The notes below the pieces were generated by a model. That model saw only the letters and a list, made by a program, of their open reading frames with translations. It did no database searches and was not told where the DNA came from. From positions 343,557 through 407,556 of the forward strand of contig JBKQHO010000022.1 in assembly GCA_052267165.1 (NCBI GenBank): 64,000 bases of DNA, read 5' to 3'. The translations under genes were made by a program, and so were the position numbers. The stretch is from CAWICD01 sp052267165. GTDB taxonomy: Bacteria; Vulcanimicrobiota; Vulcanimicrobiia; Vulcanimicrobiales; Vulcanimicrobiaceae. Positions within the stretch are counted from its first letter, which is position 1, and each line of letters starts with the position of its first letter. This document shows positions 26,834 through 35,729 of this stretch, piece after piece.

Positions 26834-28846
26834 ATGCCCTTCCGCCGGATCGTTCCGTTCGTCCTGACCCTCTCGCTTCTGAGTGCCGGCACTCCGGCAC
26901 CCGTGGGAGCCATGTCGACGGCTAGCGAGGTGCAGCAGGCGAAGCAAGACGAGAAGCAGATCCTCAACCAGTACAACGTCGTCATGGATCCGCTGCTCAA
27001 CCGGTGGGTCAACGAGGTCGGCAGCATGCTGTGGGCCCAGACGACGCGCAAGGACGTTCCCTACAACGTCAAGATCCTCGACTCACAGGACATCAACTCG
27101 TTCACCATCGGCGGCGGCTACATCTACATCAACGAAGGCCTGCTCGACTTCGTCCAGTCCGAAGACGAGCTCGCCGGCGTCATGGGCCACGAGACGGGGC
27201 ACAACGAGCGGCGGCACACCGTGACGCTACCCGCCAAAGCGGAGATTCTCGACCTTCTGTTTGCGATCGCGTCGATGTTCGCTCCCATGATGTCCCCCAT
27301 CAGCCAGTATGCCGAGGCAGGCATCGTCGCCAAGACGCAGCGTGGCGACGAGCTGCAAGCGGACCAATACGGTTTGCTGCTCATGTCGCGTGCCGGCTAC
27401 GACCCGGATGCGATGCTCTCGTTCATGAACCACATGGGAGTGCTCGAAGGCGACCAGTCGAGCTCGGTCGACACGTATCTGGCCGACCATCCGGGCTTTC
27501 AGAACCGGGTCGCGCACCTCGTCGGCTATGCCGAGCTCGACCCCACCAAACGCACGACCGATCAGATCATGGTCCAGGCGCTTCACGACGAGGACGAAGG
27601 GCGCTACAGCATCGCCGCGATGAAGTTCGCGCGCGTTCTCAAGGCGGATCCCTCCAATCCAGAGGCCTTGCTGCACCTCGGAGAGGCACAGATCGCTTTA
27701 GGGCAGACTGAGAAGAGCCAGCAGACCCTGTCGGAAGCGGCCGAAAAGGGCACCAGCCAGACGCGCACGGTCGCGCTTTCCAACATCGCTGAACTACGCC
27801 AGGACGAAATCCGCTTGAACCTGACGCGACCCGACGTCGCGCCGCTGCGGCAGGAGATGGCCGACGCGCGGGCTCGCGAAACGTCGGCAGCCGCCACGAT
27901 CACTTCGCGCCGCCAAGGCGCTGGGGACCTGTCGAAGTCGATTAAGGGGCGCATCGCGGAGATCACGAGCGGCCTGCCCGATCTCAGCCGCGTACAGATT
28001 CGGCCCGGCAGCCGGCTCGAGTCGGTGACGAAGAACTTCTACGCGATCGGCAAAGCGATCAACGCCGCCTACGACAAGTCCTCGACGACGATCGACAAAG
28101 TCGGCACGATGGAGCGAAACAAAGAGAGCGGCGTGCTCAAGGAAAACGCGAATATCCTTCGAGAGATGAACGCTCCCTTGGCCGTCGACCCCGTGCCGGC
28201 ACAATCGCTTTCGCTTCTGCCGAGCTATCCGCGCATGCTCGACGACCTGGCCTCGACCGACGCGGACGCGATGCGCTCGGTCGAAGCGGCGCGTGCTTCG
28301 CTTTCGACGCTCGACGTGTCGCTCGGCGATCTCAACGATTTCCTCCTGCGCCTCTCTCACCTCAAGCTCGACACCGGCGACATCTCGACGGACGACTACA
28401 ACGAGCTCGTTCCGGTGATGCGCCGGGCGATTGACGGCGTCTCGAAAGCGGCGATCGCCGGCTCTCAGTCGCAGCAGCTTCTCGACCTGGCGCGCGCGCG
28501 CCAGCTTCAGACTCGGATCACGCTGACCGGCGTCGGTTACCCCGAGGACCGGTATACAACCCTGCGAACGGCGCTCCAGGTACTCGTCCAGAACGACGGG
28601 CTCGATTTCGCGACGATGGAGCACGACGACTTGACGCCGGGCGAGGTGGCGACGGCTGCAATCGTCGCTGCCGACACCAACACGACGCCGCAGGCCGTCG
28701 TCGAGGAAGCGCGCTCGACGAAGCGCTCCGTCGTCGAGGTGGCCAACGCTCGCGGGATGCACGCCGAGGCGCTCGAGATATTCCTAGGCCTGCTTTACCT
28801 TGACTACACCGACGATCCGGTTCAGGAAGCACTCGGCGCACATTAG
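26834..28846 (+). CDS. secreted M48-type zinc metalloprotease with helical repeat C-terminus
   Basis: Protein of 670 residues with a signal peptide (MPFRRIVPFVLTLSLLSAG). The protease domain has the zinc motif HETGH at 119-123 within DELAGVMGHETGHNERRH, and the third ligand Glu in DELQADQYGLLLMSRAGYDP, exactly as in the BepA/LoiP branch of M48. TPR-like helices follow (VLKADPSNPEALLHLGEAQI), then a long helical region of unknown role to residue 670, longer than the roughly 490 residues of BepA. A quality-control role for envelope proteins is plausible from the family. A GAGGACGAGG ribosome site precedes the ATG. Confidence 0.85.
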   Translation: MPFRRIVPFVLTLSLLSAGTPAPVGAMSTASEVQQAKQDEKQILNQYNVVMDPLLNRWVNEVGSMLWAQTTRKDVPYNVKILDSQDINSFTIGGGYIYINEGLLDFVQSEDELAGVMGHETGHNERRHTVTLPAKAEILDLLFAIASMFAPMMSPISQYAEAGIVAKTQRGDELQADQYGLLLMSRAGYDPDAMLSFMNHMGVLEGDQSSSVDTYLADHPGFQNRVAHLVGYAELDPTKRTTDQIMVQALHDEDEGRYSIAAMKFARVLKADPSNPEALLHLGEAQIALGQTEKSQQTLSEAAEKGTSQTRTVALSNIAELRQDEIRLNLTRPDVAPLRQEMADARARETSAAATITSRRQGAGDLSKSIKGRIAEITSGLPDLSRVQIRPGSRLESVTKNFYAIGKAINAAYDKSSTTIDKVGTMERNKESGVLKENANILREMNAPLAVDPVPAQSLSLLPSYPRMLDDLASTDADAMRSVEAARASLSTLDVSLGDLNDFLLRLSHLKLDTGDISTDDYNELVPVMRRAIDGVSKAAIAGSQSQQLLDLARARQLQTRITLTGVGYPEDRYTTLRTALQVLVQNDGLDFATMEHDDLTPGEVATAAIVAADTNTTPQAVVEEARSTKRSVVEVANARGMHAEALEIFLGLLYLDYTDDPVQEALGAH

Positions 28847-28853
28847 CGGGCTG

Positions 28854-29186
28854 CTACGGGCCGAGGGCGCCACTCGTAGGCGCGTAGCCGTGAACGGTCT
28901 CCGGCGCCAGCGCTCGTCCGAACGAGAACAGCCGCGCGTGATATCTTCCTATCTCTTGGATCGCGCCGATGCCCAGAGCGCTGCATCCGGGCTCGGCCGC
29001 GCCGCCCGGATGCGCACGGTAGAACTCGACGCCGCGGTTCGGCGCCGCTCGTAGGTCGCGCGTCAGCGCGATGCCCTCGCGCCACGAGGTCTGCGCTCCG
29101 TCATCGCGCTCGAGCTGCAAGTGGACGATCCTCCCTAAGCCTGAGAACTCCGGGTGCTTTGACGGCGATTCGGCGGCCGGAAGCAC
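28854..29186 (-). CDS. possible orphan protein or C-terminal gene fragment
   Basis: Open frame of 110 codons from a GTG. It reads protein-like (FSGLGRIVHLQLERDDGAQT, GVEFYRAHPGGAAEPGCSAL, IGAIQEIGRYHARLFSFGRA), but I recognise no family. The same frame stays protein-like for about 25 codons upstream (GGAFADAYARKCLPSLRVLP) until a TAG, without an ATG, so it may be the remains of a longer gene. It lies downstream of the MacAB-like operon on the same strand. Confidence 0.35.
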   Translation of the reverse strand: MLPAAESPSKHPEFSGLGRIVHLQLERDDGAQTSWREGIALTRDLRAAPNRGVEFYRAHPGGAAEPGCSALGIGAIQEIGRYHARLFSFGRALAPETVHGYAPTSGALGP

Positions 29187-29419
29187 CCGTAGCGACGGAA
29201 GGCATTTTCGGGCATAGGCATCGGCAAAAGCGCCGCCTGATGCTCGCTACGTGACGCGAACGGCTTCAGCGTAGTCAGCGGCTCCGGGCGCGCACCCACT
29301 CAATCCGCCCGTCGCAGCCACACCCGCCACGAGATCACGCTGGTGAGAGCGTAGTGGACCGGCTCGTCATCGAGGGAGAGTGCTGCTCGCGAGCCATGAA
29401 GACCGAACGACGCGCCTGC

Positions 29420-30631
29420 TCACTCGAAGCGGAGCGCATCGATCGGATTGAGCTGGGAAGCTTTCAACGCCGGATAATACCCGAAGAACGCCCCAACGGC
29501 CGCGGAGAAGACGACTGCAAGGACCACCGACTCGGGCGATATGACCGTCGGCCACTCGGCGAAGAGCGCGATGAGGTACGTGCCTCCCAGGCCGACAAGT
29601 ATGCCAATTGCGCCGCCGGCAAGCGAGAGCCCAATGGCCTCGATCAAGAACTGCGCGAGGATCGCCGAGCCGGGCGCGCCGACCGCCATGCGCAGGCCGA
29701 TCTCCCGCGTCCGCTCGGTTACGGAAACGAGCATGATGTTCATGATGCCGATGCCGCCCACGACGAGGGAGACGGCCGCGACGCTGGCGAGCAGGTACTC
29801 CATCACGGTCGCGCTGGCCGAGGCGGCACTCGCGATATCCGCCAGGTTGCGAACGTTGAAGTCGTCCTGACCGCCGACGACGCCGTGGCGCGCTTCGAGA
29901 AGCGCCGTGATTTCGGCCTGCACGACGCTCGTGTCGTTCGGGTCGTCGCCAGAGACCATCATCTCGCTGACGGACGTGCCGCCGGTCAGGCGCTGCAGCG
30001 CCGAAGTGTACGGCACGATGACCGTGTCGTCTTGGTCCTGCCCGACGCCGCTCTGACCGCGCGCAACCAGCGTCCCGACGATCGTGAACGGCACGTTCTT
30101 GATCAACAGGCTTTTCCCGATGGGATCGGCACCGGGAAAGAGATTGCTGACCACGGTTTGACCGAGCACGCAGATCTTGGCGGCCGAGGCCACGTCGGCG
30201 TCGGAAAAAAACGTACCCTCGGCCAGCGGCCATTGGCGGACGTAGGTATACGTCGGCGCGACGCCGCTGATCGTCGTCTGCCAGTTGTTGCCGCCGCCGA
30301 CGACCTGCGTGCGAACGGTGACGACCGGCGTGACCGCGGAGACGTGCGGTAATCCTGCGACGGCAAGGGTGTCTTGGGGCGTCAGCGTCGAAGCTCCGCC
30401 GGTGCCGGTCCTGGCACCGCTTTGCGTTACGCTTCCCGGCAACACGATGATGAGATTGCTGCCCAGGCTGTTGATCTGCTGCTGCACCGACACGCGCGCG
30501 CCTGCGCCGATTGCAACCGTTACGATCACCGCTCCTACGCCGATGACGACGCCGAGCATGGTCAACAAGGAACGCGCGCGATTGCGCACGAGCGCGCTGA
30601 ACGCGGTTTTCAGCGTCGATTTCAGGTTCAC
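29420..30631 (-). CDS. MacB-like ABC transporter permease (FtsX fold)
   Basis: Protein of 403 residues, GTG start overlapping the ATPase stop by 4 bp. The first transmembrane helix is at about 20-45 (RSLLTMLGVVIGVGAVIVTV) and is followed by the canonical QQQINSLGSNLIIVLPGS of the MacB periplasmic domain; three more helices lie in the last 130 residues (SVAAVSLVVGGIGIMNIMLV, FGYYPALKASQLNPIDALRFE). The ATPase is a separate protein here, whereas E. coli MacB is fused. MacB-type transporters are mechanotransmitters that drive efflux through a periplasmic adaptor without moving substrate through the membrane. Confidence 0.9.
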   Translation of the reverse strand: MNLKSTLKTAFSALVRNRARSLLTMLGVVIGVGAVIVTVAIGAGARVSVQQQINSLGSNLIIVLPGSVTQSGARTGTGGASTLTPQDTLAVAGLPHVSAVTPVVTVRTQVVGGGNNWQTTISGVAPTYTYVRQWPLAEGTFFSDADVASAAKICVLGQTVVSNLFPGADPIGKSLLIKNVPFTIVGTLVARGQSGVGQDQDDTVIVPYTSALQRLTGGTSVSEMMVSGDDPNDTSVVQAEITALLEARHGVVGGQDDFNVRNLADIASAASASATVMEYLLASVAAVSLVVGGIGIMNIMLVSVTERTREIGLRMAVGAPGSAILAQFLIEAIGLSLAGGAIGILVGLGGTYLIALFAEWPTVISPESVVLAVVFSAAVGAFFGYYPALKASQLNPIDALRFE

Positions 30632-31335
30632 GCGGGGACAGCCGTTTTGGTGAGCTCGTCCGCTACGACGCGGCCGTCGCGGAACGAAATCAAACGATCC
30701 GCGTGGGCCGCGATATCCGGTTCGTGCGTCACCAACAGGATCGTGATCCCCGCTTCGACGTTGAGGCGGCGAAAGAGCGCCATCACGTCGAGGGACGCTG
30801 TGGTGTCGAGCGCACCGGTCGGTTCGTCGGCGAGGATGAGACTGGGATTGTTGACGATGGCCCGGGCGATCGCGACCCGTTGCTGCTGTCCGCCGGAGAG
30901 CTGATTGGGCTCGCTGGCGAGCCGGTTGGACAGGGCCACGACCTCGAGGGCCGCCGTCGCTCGACGCCGGCGCTCCGCGTCAGGGACGCCGGCGTACAGC
31001 AGCGGGAGCTCCACGTTTTCCACGGCCGAGGTGCGGGGAAGCAGATTATAAGACTGAAAGACGAAGCCGAGTTTGGTCCTGCGCAGGGCCGCGAGCGCGT
31101 CCTTGCCCAGCGTTCCCACCTCGACGCCGTCGAGCTCATAGCGGCCCGAGGTGGGCGCATCGAGCAGGCCGACGATGTGCATGAAGGTCGACTTCCCCGA
31201 GCCCGACGGACCCATCACGGCGACGAATTCCCCGTGCTCGAGCGTTAGCGAAACTCCGTTGCAGGCGTGCACGATCTGATCGCCCATCGTGTACTCCTTG
31301 TGCAGATCGATGGTGCGCACGACCGGGACGCTCAT
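30628..31335 (-). CDS. ABC transporter ATPase, LolD/MacB type
   Basis: Protein of 235 residues. Walker A GPSGSGKST is at about 42-50, Q-loop region KLGFVFQSYNLLPR, signature LSGGQQQRVAIARA, Walker B LILADEPTGALD and the switch His in LLVTHEPDIA. Start and stop overlap its neighbours by 4 bp on both sides (ATGA), so the three genes are one tightly coupled operon: adaptor, ATPase, permease. Confidence 0.92.
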   Translation of the reverse strand: MSVPVVRTIDLHKEYTMGDQIVHACNGVSLTLEHGEFVAVMGPSGSGKSTFMHIVGLLDAPTSGRYELDGVEVGTLGKDALAALRRTKLGFVFQSYNLLPRTSAVENVELPLLYAGVPDAERRRRATAALEVVALSNRLASEPNQLSGGQQQRVAIARAIVNNPSLILADEPTGALDTTASLDVMALFRRLNVEAGITILLVTHEPDIAAHADRLISFRDGRVVADELTKTAVPA

Positions 31336-33032
31336 CGCACGGCGCGCGCGGCCCCGCCGCCCTGCGTCGCTTGCCCGAATGCGGCTGTACTCGTATGTGG
31401 GGCGGAGGCCGGCTGGGAAGCCGAGCCGTCCGCGGTAACCACGGCATCGCCTGCCTGCAGTGTGCCCCTCAGCGGCTTCACGGCGGCCTGGGTGGCGGCA
31501 GTCAACAGTATTTGCACCGGGACGGCTACCAGCGCGCCGGCGCGTGACACGAAGACGCGACCACGCGACCCGGGGGCGAGCGTCGTCGCGCCCGCGCCCA
31601 TCGTCGCACCGAATTGCGAGCCGGCCGCGCTGCCGACCGTTCCGGCAACCAGAGCATGAGCCGGCACCTTGGCGACCGGCCGGGAGAGATGATAGCGAGC
31701 CGTTACGGCGGCCGACGGTTGATACTCGAGCGCTTGCAGCGGCACGATCAGCGCGGCGGCGACTTTTTGCGTCTGTATGAAAGCGTTAGCGGTCATCCCG
31801 GGCCGCAACAGCCCGGCTTTGTTATCCACGATCACGACCGTGTCGTACGTGACGACGTTGCTGACGACGGTGGGGCTCTGACGAACCTGCGAAACCGTTC
31901 CCGCAAACGTATTGGGGTACGCGAGCACCGTGAAGGTCACCGGGTCGCCCTTCTTCACCGCACCGATATCGGGTTCGCCGACCGCGAGGTCGACTTCCAT
32001 CTTCGAGAGGTCCTGCGCGATCGTGAACAGCACGGGCGTGCTGAAACTCGCGGCCACGGTTTCGCCCAGGGCCACGTTGCGCACGATGACGGTACCGTTT
32101 ACCGGCGAGGTGATCGTCGTATGCGCGAGATTGTACTGAGCCGTCCGCACTTGCGCGGCCAGGACGCCGATCGCGGCGGTTTGCGCCTGAGCCGTTCCGG
32201 TCGATGCTTGCGCCTGCGCGCCGGCGACGGTGTTCTGCGCGTTCTGGGCCTGGCTTTGCGCCACGGCTTGATTTGCCTGTTGCGCGCTCGCGACAGCCTG
32301 CGAACGCGCTTGGATCAGCGTAGCCTGTGCACTGCTGAGGCCTGACTGCGCCGTTTCAAGGCTCGCACGGTCGGCGTCCACCACGTTCGCAGCCGTATAA
32401 CCCTGGCTGAGAAGGCTTGCATCCCGCGTCATGGTCAGCTGAGCTAGAACGAGCGCAGCCTGCGCTTTGGCGACGCTGGCCTGCGCGGCGGCGATCGCAT
32501 CGGCCTGTGCCGAAGCGTTTGAGCGCGCGACGGCGACGTTTTGCGCGGCGGCGTCGGCAGTCGCGCTCTGAACCGCGACCCCCGCGTGTGCGCCCACGGC
32601 GCCCGCCACGGCGACGCGTGCATTCGCGTCGGTTTCGGTCAGCTGTGCCTGCGCCTGATCGAGGGACGCTTGGAACAGCGTCGGGTCGATCCGGGCCAGC
32701 ACCTGCCCGGTCTTCACGATGCTGTTGTAGTCGGCGTCGATCTCCGAGATCGTTCCGGAGATCTGGGAGCCGACGCTGATCGTATTCTGCGGGTTGACGG
32801 TCCCCGACGATGTGACCGTCCGCAGCAGCGCCCCTTGCTGAACCGGGGTCGTCACGAGCACGACCGCAGCGGGCACAAGCGCGCGCCAAGCAAGAATTCC
32901 CGCGATCACAAGCATGCCGGCGAGGGCAACTCCGATCAGCAGCGGCGGAACCCGCCAGCGAACAGGCGCGGCTTTTGCGGGCTCGACGGTCGCGCCGTTG
33001 CTCGCAGGCACGGGCGTTGGGGTATGTAGCAA
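31332..33032 (-). CDS. MacA/HlyD-type periplasmic adaptor with a long coiled-coil hairpin
   Basis: Protein of 566 residues with a cytoplasmic Pro/Ala-rich leader and one membrane helix (LLIGVALAGMLVIAGILAWR). The lipoyl half-domain (TISVGSQISGTISEIDADYN, TGQVLARIDP) is followed by an unusually long Ala/Gln-rich helical hairpin at about 130-320, then the second half (TTITSPVNGTVIVRNVALGE), a beta-barrel and a C-terminal extension. MacA is about 370 residues, so the hairpin and tail are longer than usual. TTG at 33032 is the longest start; GTG at 33011 is an alternative. No outer-membrane TolC-like gene is nearby. Confidence 0.88.
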   Translation of the reverse strand: MLHTPTPVPASNGATVEPAKAAPVRWRVPPLLIGVALAGMLVIAGILAWRALVPAAVVLVTTPVQQGALLRTVTSSGTVNPQNTISVGSQISGTISEIDADYNSIVKTGQVLARIDPTLFQASLDQAQAQLTETDANARVAVAGAVGAHAGVAVQSATADAAAQNVAVARSNASAQADAIAAAQASVAKAQAALVLAQLTMTRDASLLSQGYTAANVVDADRASLETAQSGLSSAQATLIQARSQAVASAQQANQAVAQSQAQNAQNTVAGAQAQASTGTAQAQTAAIGVLAAQVRTAQYNLAHTTITSPVNGTVIVRNVALGETVAASFSTPVLFTIAQDLSKMEVDLAVGEPDIGAVKKGDPVTFTVLAYPNTFAGTVSQVRQSPTVVSNVVTYDTVVIVDNKAGLLRPGMTANAFIQTQKVAAALIVPLQALEYQPSAAVTARYHLSRPVAKVPAHALVAGTVGSAAGSQFGATMGAGATTLAPGSRGRVFVSRAGALVAVPVQILLTAATQAAVKPLRGTLQAGDAVVTADGSASQPASAPHTSTAAFGQATQGGGAARAVR

Positions 33033-33553
33033 CTCGTCACGTGTCCTTGCGTGCGTAGGAAATCGCAGCCCGGCGCAGCGGTGGGTCGGACTCCTTCGAA
33101 ACAGCAGTGGTCGAGTCTCACTTCACAAGTGCGGACAACGCCACAATCCAAGTCTAGCGCACTCGAATGCAGCCCGATATCGTGGAAACGAGGGGACGTT
33201 CCCCACTAGCCCACGTCCGGCAGGGTTGAGAGATGCCCGTTGCCGGGCACGAGCGGGAATCGAGGCTTTCTCCCCAACCTTCGCAGCCGCGGCGTTAGAC
33301 AAGTGAGTGCCCAGACGCAACTGCTGCGACGCCTCTCGCCGCTCCGGCGATGACGGAGGCATCAACGCCCTTTGAGTTGGCGGCGAGGGCGACGCACGCT
33401 GGCGAAAAAGTGCAACCTTGCTGCCTAGTGCAGTACGGCTCTTGATTGCACTCTTTGCGGCATGACAGTCGCTGGTCTTCTGCGATTCCACGCCGTTTTG
33501 TGAGACTCGCAGGGCCCGGTTCTGCTATCATGGAGCACGCCTCGCTGCCGCGG
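33033..33553. other. intergenic region between efflux operon and alcohol dehydrogenase leader
   Basis: About 520 bp. A reverse-strand open frame of about 120 codons at 33123-33491 has a skewed, shadow-like composition and no ribosome site, so I do not call it. Promoters of both divergent units must be here or in the hairpin leader next to it. Nothing else recognised. Confidence 0.5.
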
Positions 33554-33623
33554 CAACCGGAAAGCGGTTGGGGACGGCGCGTGCTTGCGAACCGCAAGCA
33601 ATAATCGAGGCCGTAGGAGCCTC
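33554..33623 (+). promoter_or_regulatory. three tandem hairpins in the leader of the alcohol dehydrogenase gene
   Basis: Hairpin 1 (33554-33570): CAACCG/CGGTTG with loop GAAAG. Hairpin 2 (33582-33600): a perfect 8-bp stem TGCTTGCG/CGCAAGCA with loop AAC. Hairpin 3 (33607-33623): GAGGC/GCCTC with a 7-nt loop. They end 29 bp before the start codon. I compared the consensus cores of common riboswitches that I remember (SAM, c-di-GMP, glycine, cobalamin) and none fits. It is a structured 5' leader of unknown type. Confidence 0.45.
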
Positions 33624-33652
33624 AGCGCTACCTACACGGGAGAGGAAAGAGT

Positions 33653-34747
33653 ATGGCAGTCACCGAGGTTACACCGCGCACGAGCAAGAGCGTGCCGCCG
33701 GTCGACATGATGAAGGCGCTCGTCTACCATGGGCCGGGGAAGAAGGCGCTCGAGGAACGACCGCGCCCGACGATCCAGAAGCCGACGGATGCGATCGTCA
33801 AGGTCACAAAGACGACGATCTGCGGTACGGATCTCCACATCCTCAAAGGTCACGTCCCCACCTGTGAATCGGGACGAATCCTCGGTCACGAGGGCGTCGG
33901 CGTCGTCGACACCGTCGGACCGGGCATGAGCGAGTTCAAAGCCGGCGATGCCGTCATCATTTCGTGCATAACCTCGTGCGGTAAATGTTCGAAGTGCAAG
34001 AAGGGCGTTTATTCGCATTGCAGTGACGGCGGCTGGATTCTCGGTCATCTCATCGACGGCACCCAAGCCGAATACATTCGCATACCGCACGCCGACACGA
34101 GCTTGCATCACGTTCCGCCGGGGTGTAACGACGAAGCGCTGGTGATGGTCAGCGACATCCTGCCGACCGGCTACGAATGCGGCGTGCTCAACGGCAAGGT
34201 CGAGCCGGGCCATACGGTTGCGATCGTAGGGGCGGGGCCGGTCGGGCTCGCAGCGCTCCTGGCCGCTCAATTCTATTCGCCGGCCGAAATCATCGTCGTC
34301 GACGTGGATGACAACCGGCTGGCAGTCGCCCTGCGCCTCGGTGCCTCGGCCGTCGTGAACAACGCCGACGGCAAGGCCGTCGATGCCGTGATGAAGATGA
34401 CGGGTGGACGCGGCGTCGACACCGCGATCGAAGCGGTCGGCGCTCCGGCAACGTTTGCCGTCTGCGAGGGAATCGTGGCGGCAGGCGGTACGCTCGCAAA
34501 TATCGGCGTTCACGGCGAGAAGGTCGATTTGCATCTCGAGCGCTTGTGGGCGCACAACATCTCCATCACCACACGACTGGTCGACACGGTAACGACCCCG
34601 CTTCTGCTCAAGACCATCCAATACCACAAGGTCGACCCGCTGCAGCTCATCACCCATCACTTCAAGTTTGCAGACATGCTCCAGGCCTACGATACCTTCG
34701 GAGGGGCAGCCGAAACCAAGGCCCTCAAAGTGATCGTCGAGATCTGA
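33653..34747 (+). CDS. zinc-dependent alcohol dehydrogenase (MDR family)
   Basis: Protein of 364 residues with a GAGAGGAAA ribosome site. The N-terminal 19 residues precede the family start MKALVYHGPGKKALEERPRP. Catalytic zinc ligands: Cys in TTICGTDLHILKGH and the His-Glu of LGHEGVGVV; the structural zinc lobe CGKCSKCKKGVYSHC is intact; the nucleotide site is VGAGPVGLAALLAA with an acidic VVDVDDNR that favours NAD over NADP. Close to the glutathione-independent alcohol/threonine-type dehydrogenases of the medium-chain family; the substrate is not defined. Flanked by a hairpin leader and a strong terminator hairpin, so it is probably monocistronic and regulated. Confidence 0.9.
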   Translation: MAVTEVTPRTSKSVPPVDMMKALVYHGPGKKALEERPRPTIQKPTDAIVKVTKTTICGTDLHILKGHVPTCESGRILGHEGVGVVDTVGPGMSEFKAGDAVIISCITSCGKCSKCKKGVYSHCSDGGWILGHLIDGTQAEYIRIPHADTSLHHVPPGCNDEALVMVSDILPTGYECGVLNGKVEPGHTVAIVGAGPVGLAALLAAQFYSPAEIIVVDVDDNRLAVALRLGASAVVNNADGKAVDAVMKMTGGRGVDTAIEAVGAPATFAVCEGIVAAGGTLANIGVHGEKVDLHLERLWAHNISITTRLVDTVTTPLLLKTIQYHKVDPLQLITHHFKFADMLQAYDTFGGAAETKALKVIVEI

Positions 34748-34792
34748 GTCAGGCTTTACCGCCTCCAATGCTCGCTCCTCGATGAGGATGAA

Positions 34793-34824
34793 AGACGGCT
34801 CGCCGCAGTGCGAGCCGTCTCTTT
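34793..34824 (+). terminator. intrinsic terminator after the alcohol dehydrogenase gene
   Basis: Perfect 10-bp stem AGACGGCTCG/CGAGCCGTCT with an 8-nt loop, followed by CTTT. It lies about 45 bp after the stop codon. The stem is strong, but the T-tract is short. Confidence 0.7.
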
Positions 34825-35045
34825 ACGTCGCCGGCGCGACGGCGCGGCGGTGCAGCCCAGGCTGGCGCCGCTCGTGCCGCCTCGGCCGGCACCGTTCGAG
34901 CGAGCGCGTGGCGGGGGGATGGCGAGCGCCGGTCTTCCAGACGCTTTCCGGACGCTTTGCAGACGTTCGGCATGAGATGCTCGGGGCACGTTCGGCTTTC
35001 AACCGCGATGGTCGGGAGCAAGCCGCGACACGAGAGGGCGACGAC

Positions 35046-35396
35046 GTGACTTTCGAAACGGCCGCTATCGCACCGGGCAACATCCTCCACGACGACTTGA
35101 TCCTGGAGCTCGCAAGACGCCTCGACCTCGGCTACGGGAGCGCAGTCAGCGAGCTCATGCTCGACCGCCCGCAGGTCCTCGCCCGAAAAGCTTCACGAGC
35201 GTTGCAACGCCCTATCTCCTACATCGGCTCGAACAGTTTCGGCGAAGAGATCTACCGCGTCGACATGCTTGCCGAGCCCCAGCCCCAGCCCCAGGCTGGC
35301 AGTGAAATCGTGCCCGAGCCTCCTCGCACGAATACCGCGGCCGGCAAGGCGGGTTATTCGGGCCCGTTCAGCATGCTGCGCCGTCTCTTCGCCTGA
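35046..35396 (+). CDS. small orphan protein
   Basis: Protein of 116 residues from a GTG that follows a GAGAGGG ribosome site by about 7 bp; the frame is open further upstream across the terminator, which cannot be coding. Sequence: helical N-terminal half (ILHDDLILELARRLDLGYGS, SELMLDRPQVLARKASRALQ) and a Pro/Gln-rich linker before a basic C-terminus (SMLRRLFA). No family recognised. It precedes the SARP-like regulator by about 330 bp. Confidence 0.5.
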   Translation: MTFETAAIAPGNILHDDLILELARRLDLGYGSAVSELMLDRPQVLARKASRALQRPISYIGSNSFGEEIYRVDMLAEPQPQPQAGSEIVPEPPRTNTAAGKAGYSGPFSMLRRLFA

Positions 35397-35729
35397 CGAA
35401 GCAGGCTCGACATCGCCTCCGACCTGTGCTGCAGAATGCCTTGATTCAAACGAGCCCGGTTGTCGCAGCTCGTTCGTTACGCTACACTTGTCAACTATCG
35501 GATGACGCGGCGAGACGTTGAGCTCGCTTAGTCGTACGCTAGGTTGCTTTCGGGCCACCTCACGAACCATCCGTTCCCGAACGCCGTGGACGCATATCGG
35601 ACGATTCGTGGACGACTTAAGCGTACCATCGATCAACGCCGCTCCACGCGCTGCGCCGAGTCGTCCGCAGCACGTCAGCGGGCGCCGCTCCGACCCCTGG
35701 CTCCCCGAACGCCGTCAAGGAGGCTAGCG
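35397..35729. other. intergenic region upstream of the regulator gene
   Basis: About 330 bp. The regulator's frame is open through this stretch, but no motif belongs to the family before the ATG at 35730, which has AAGGAGG directly in front. No promoter is distinct enough to call. Confidence 0.5.

Noticed and set aside
29354..30352. Forward open frame opposite the MacB-like gene
   Set aside because: Asp/Arg-rich antisense shadow of a well-supported permease.
33123..33491. Reverse-strand open frame of about 120 codons
   Set aside because: Ser/Ala/Arg-skewed composition without motif or ribosome site in a divergent promoter region.
33541..33652. c-di-GMP or SAM riboswitch, because of GGCAACCGGAAAG and GGGGACG near the alcohol dehydrogenase
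   Set aside because: The invariant GCAAAGCC and downstream receptor parts of c-di-GMP-I, and the multi-stem core of SAM-I, are missing; kept only as an unclassified hairpin leader.
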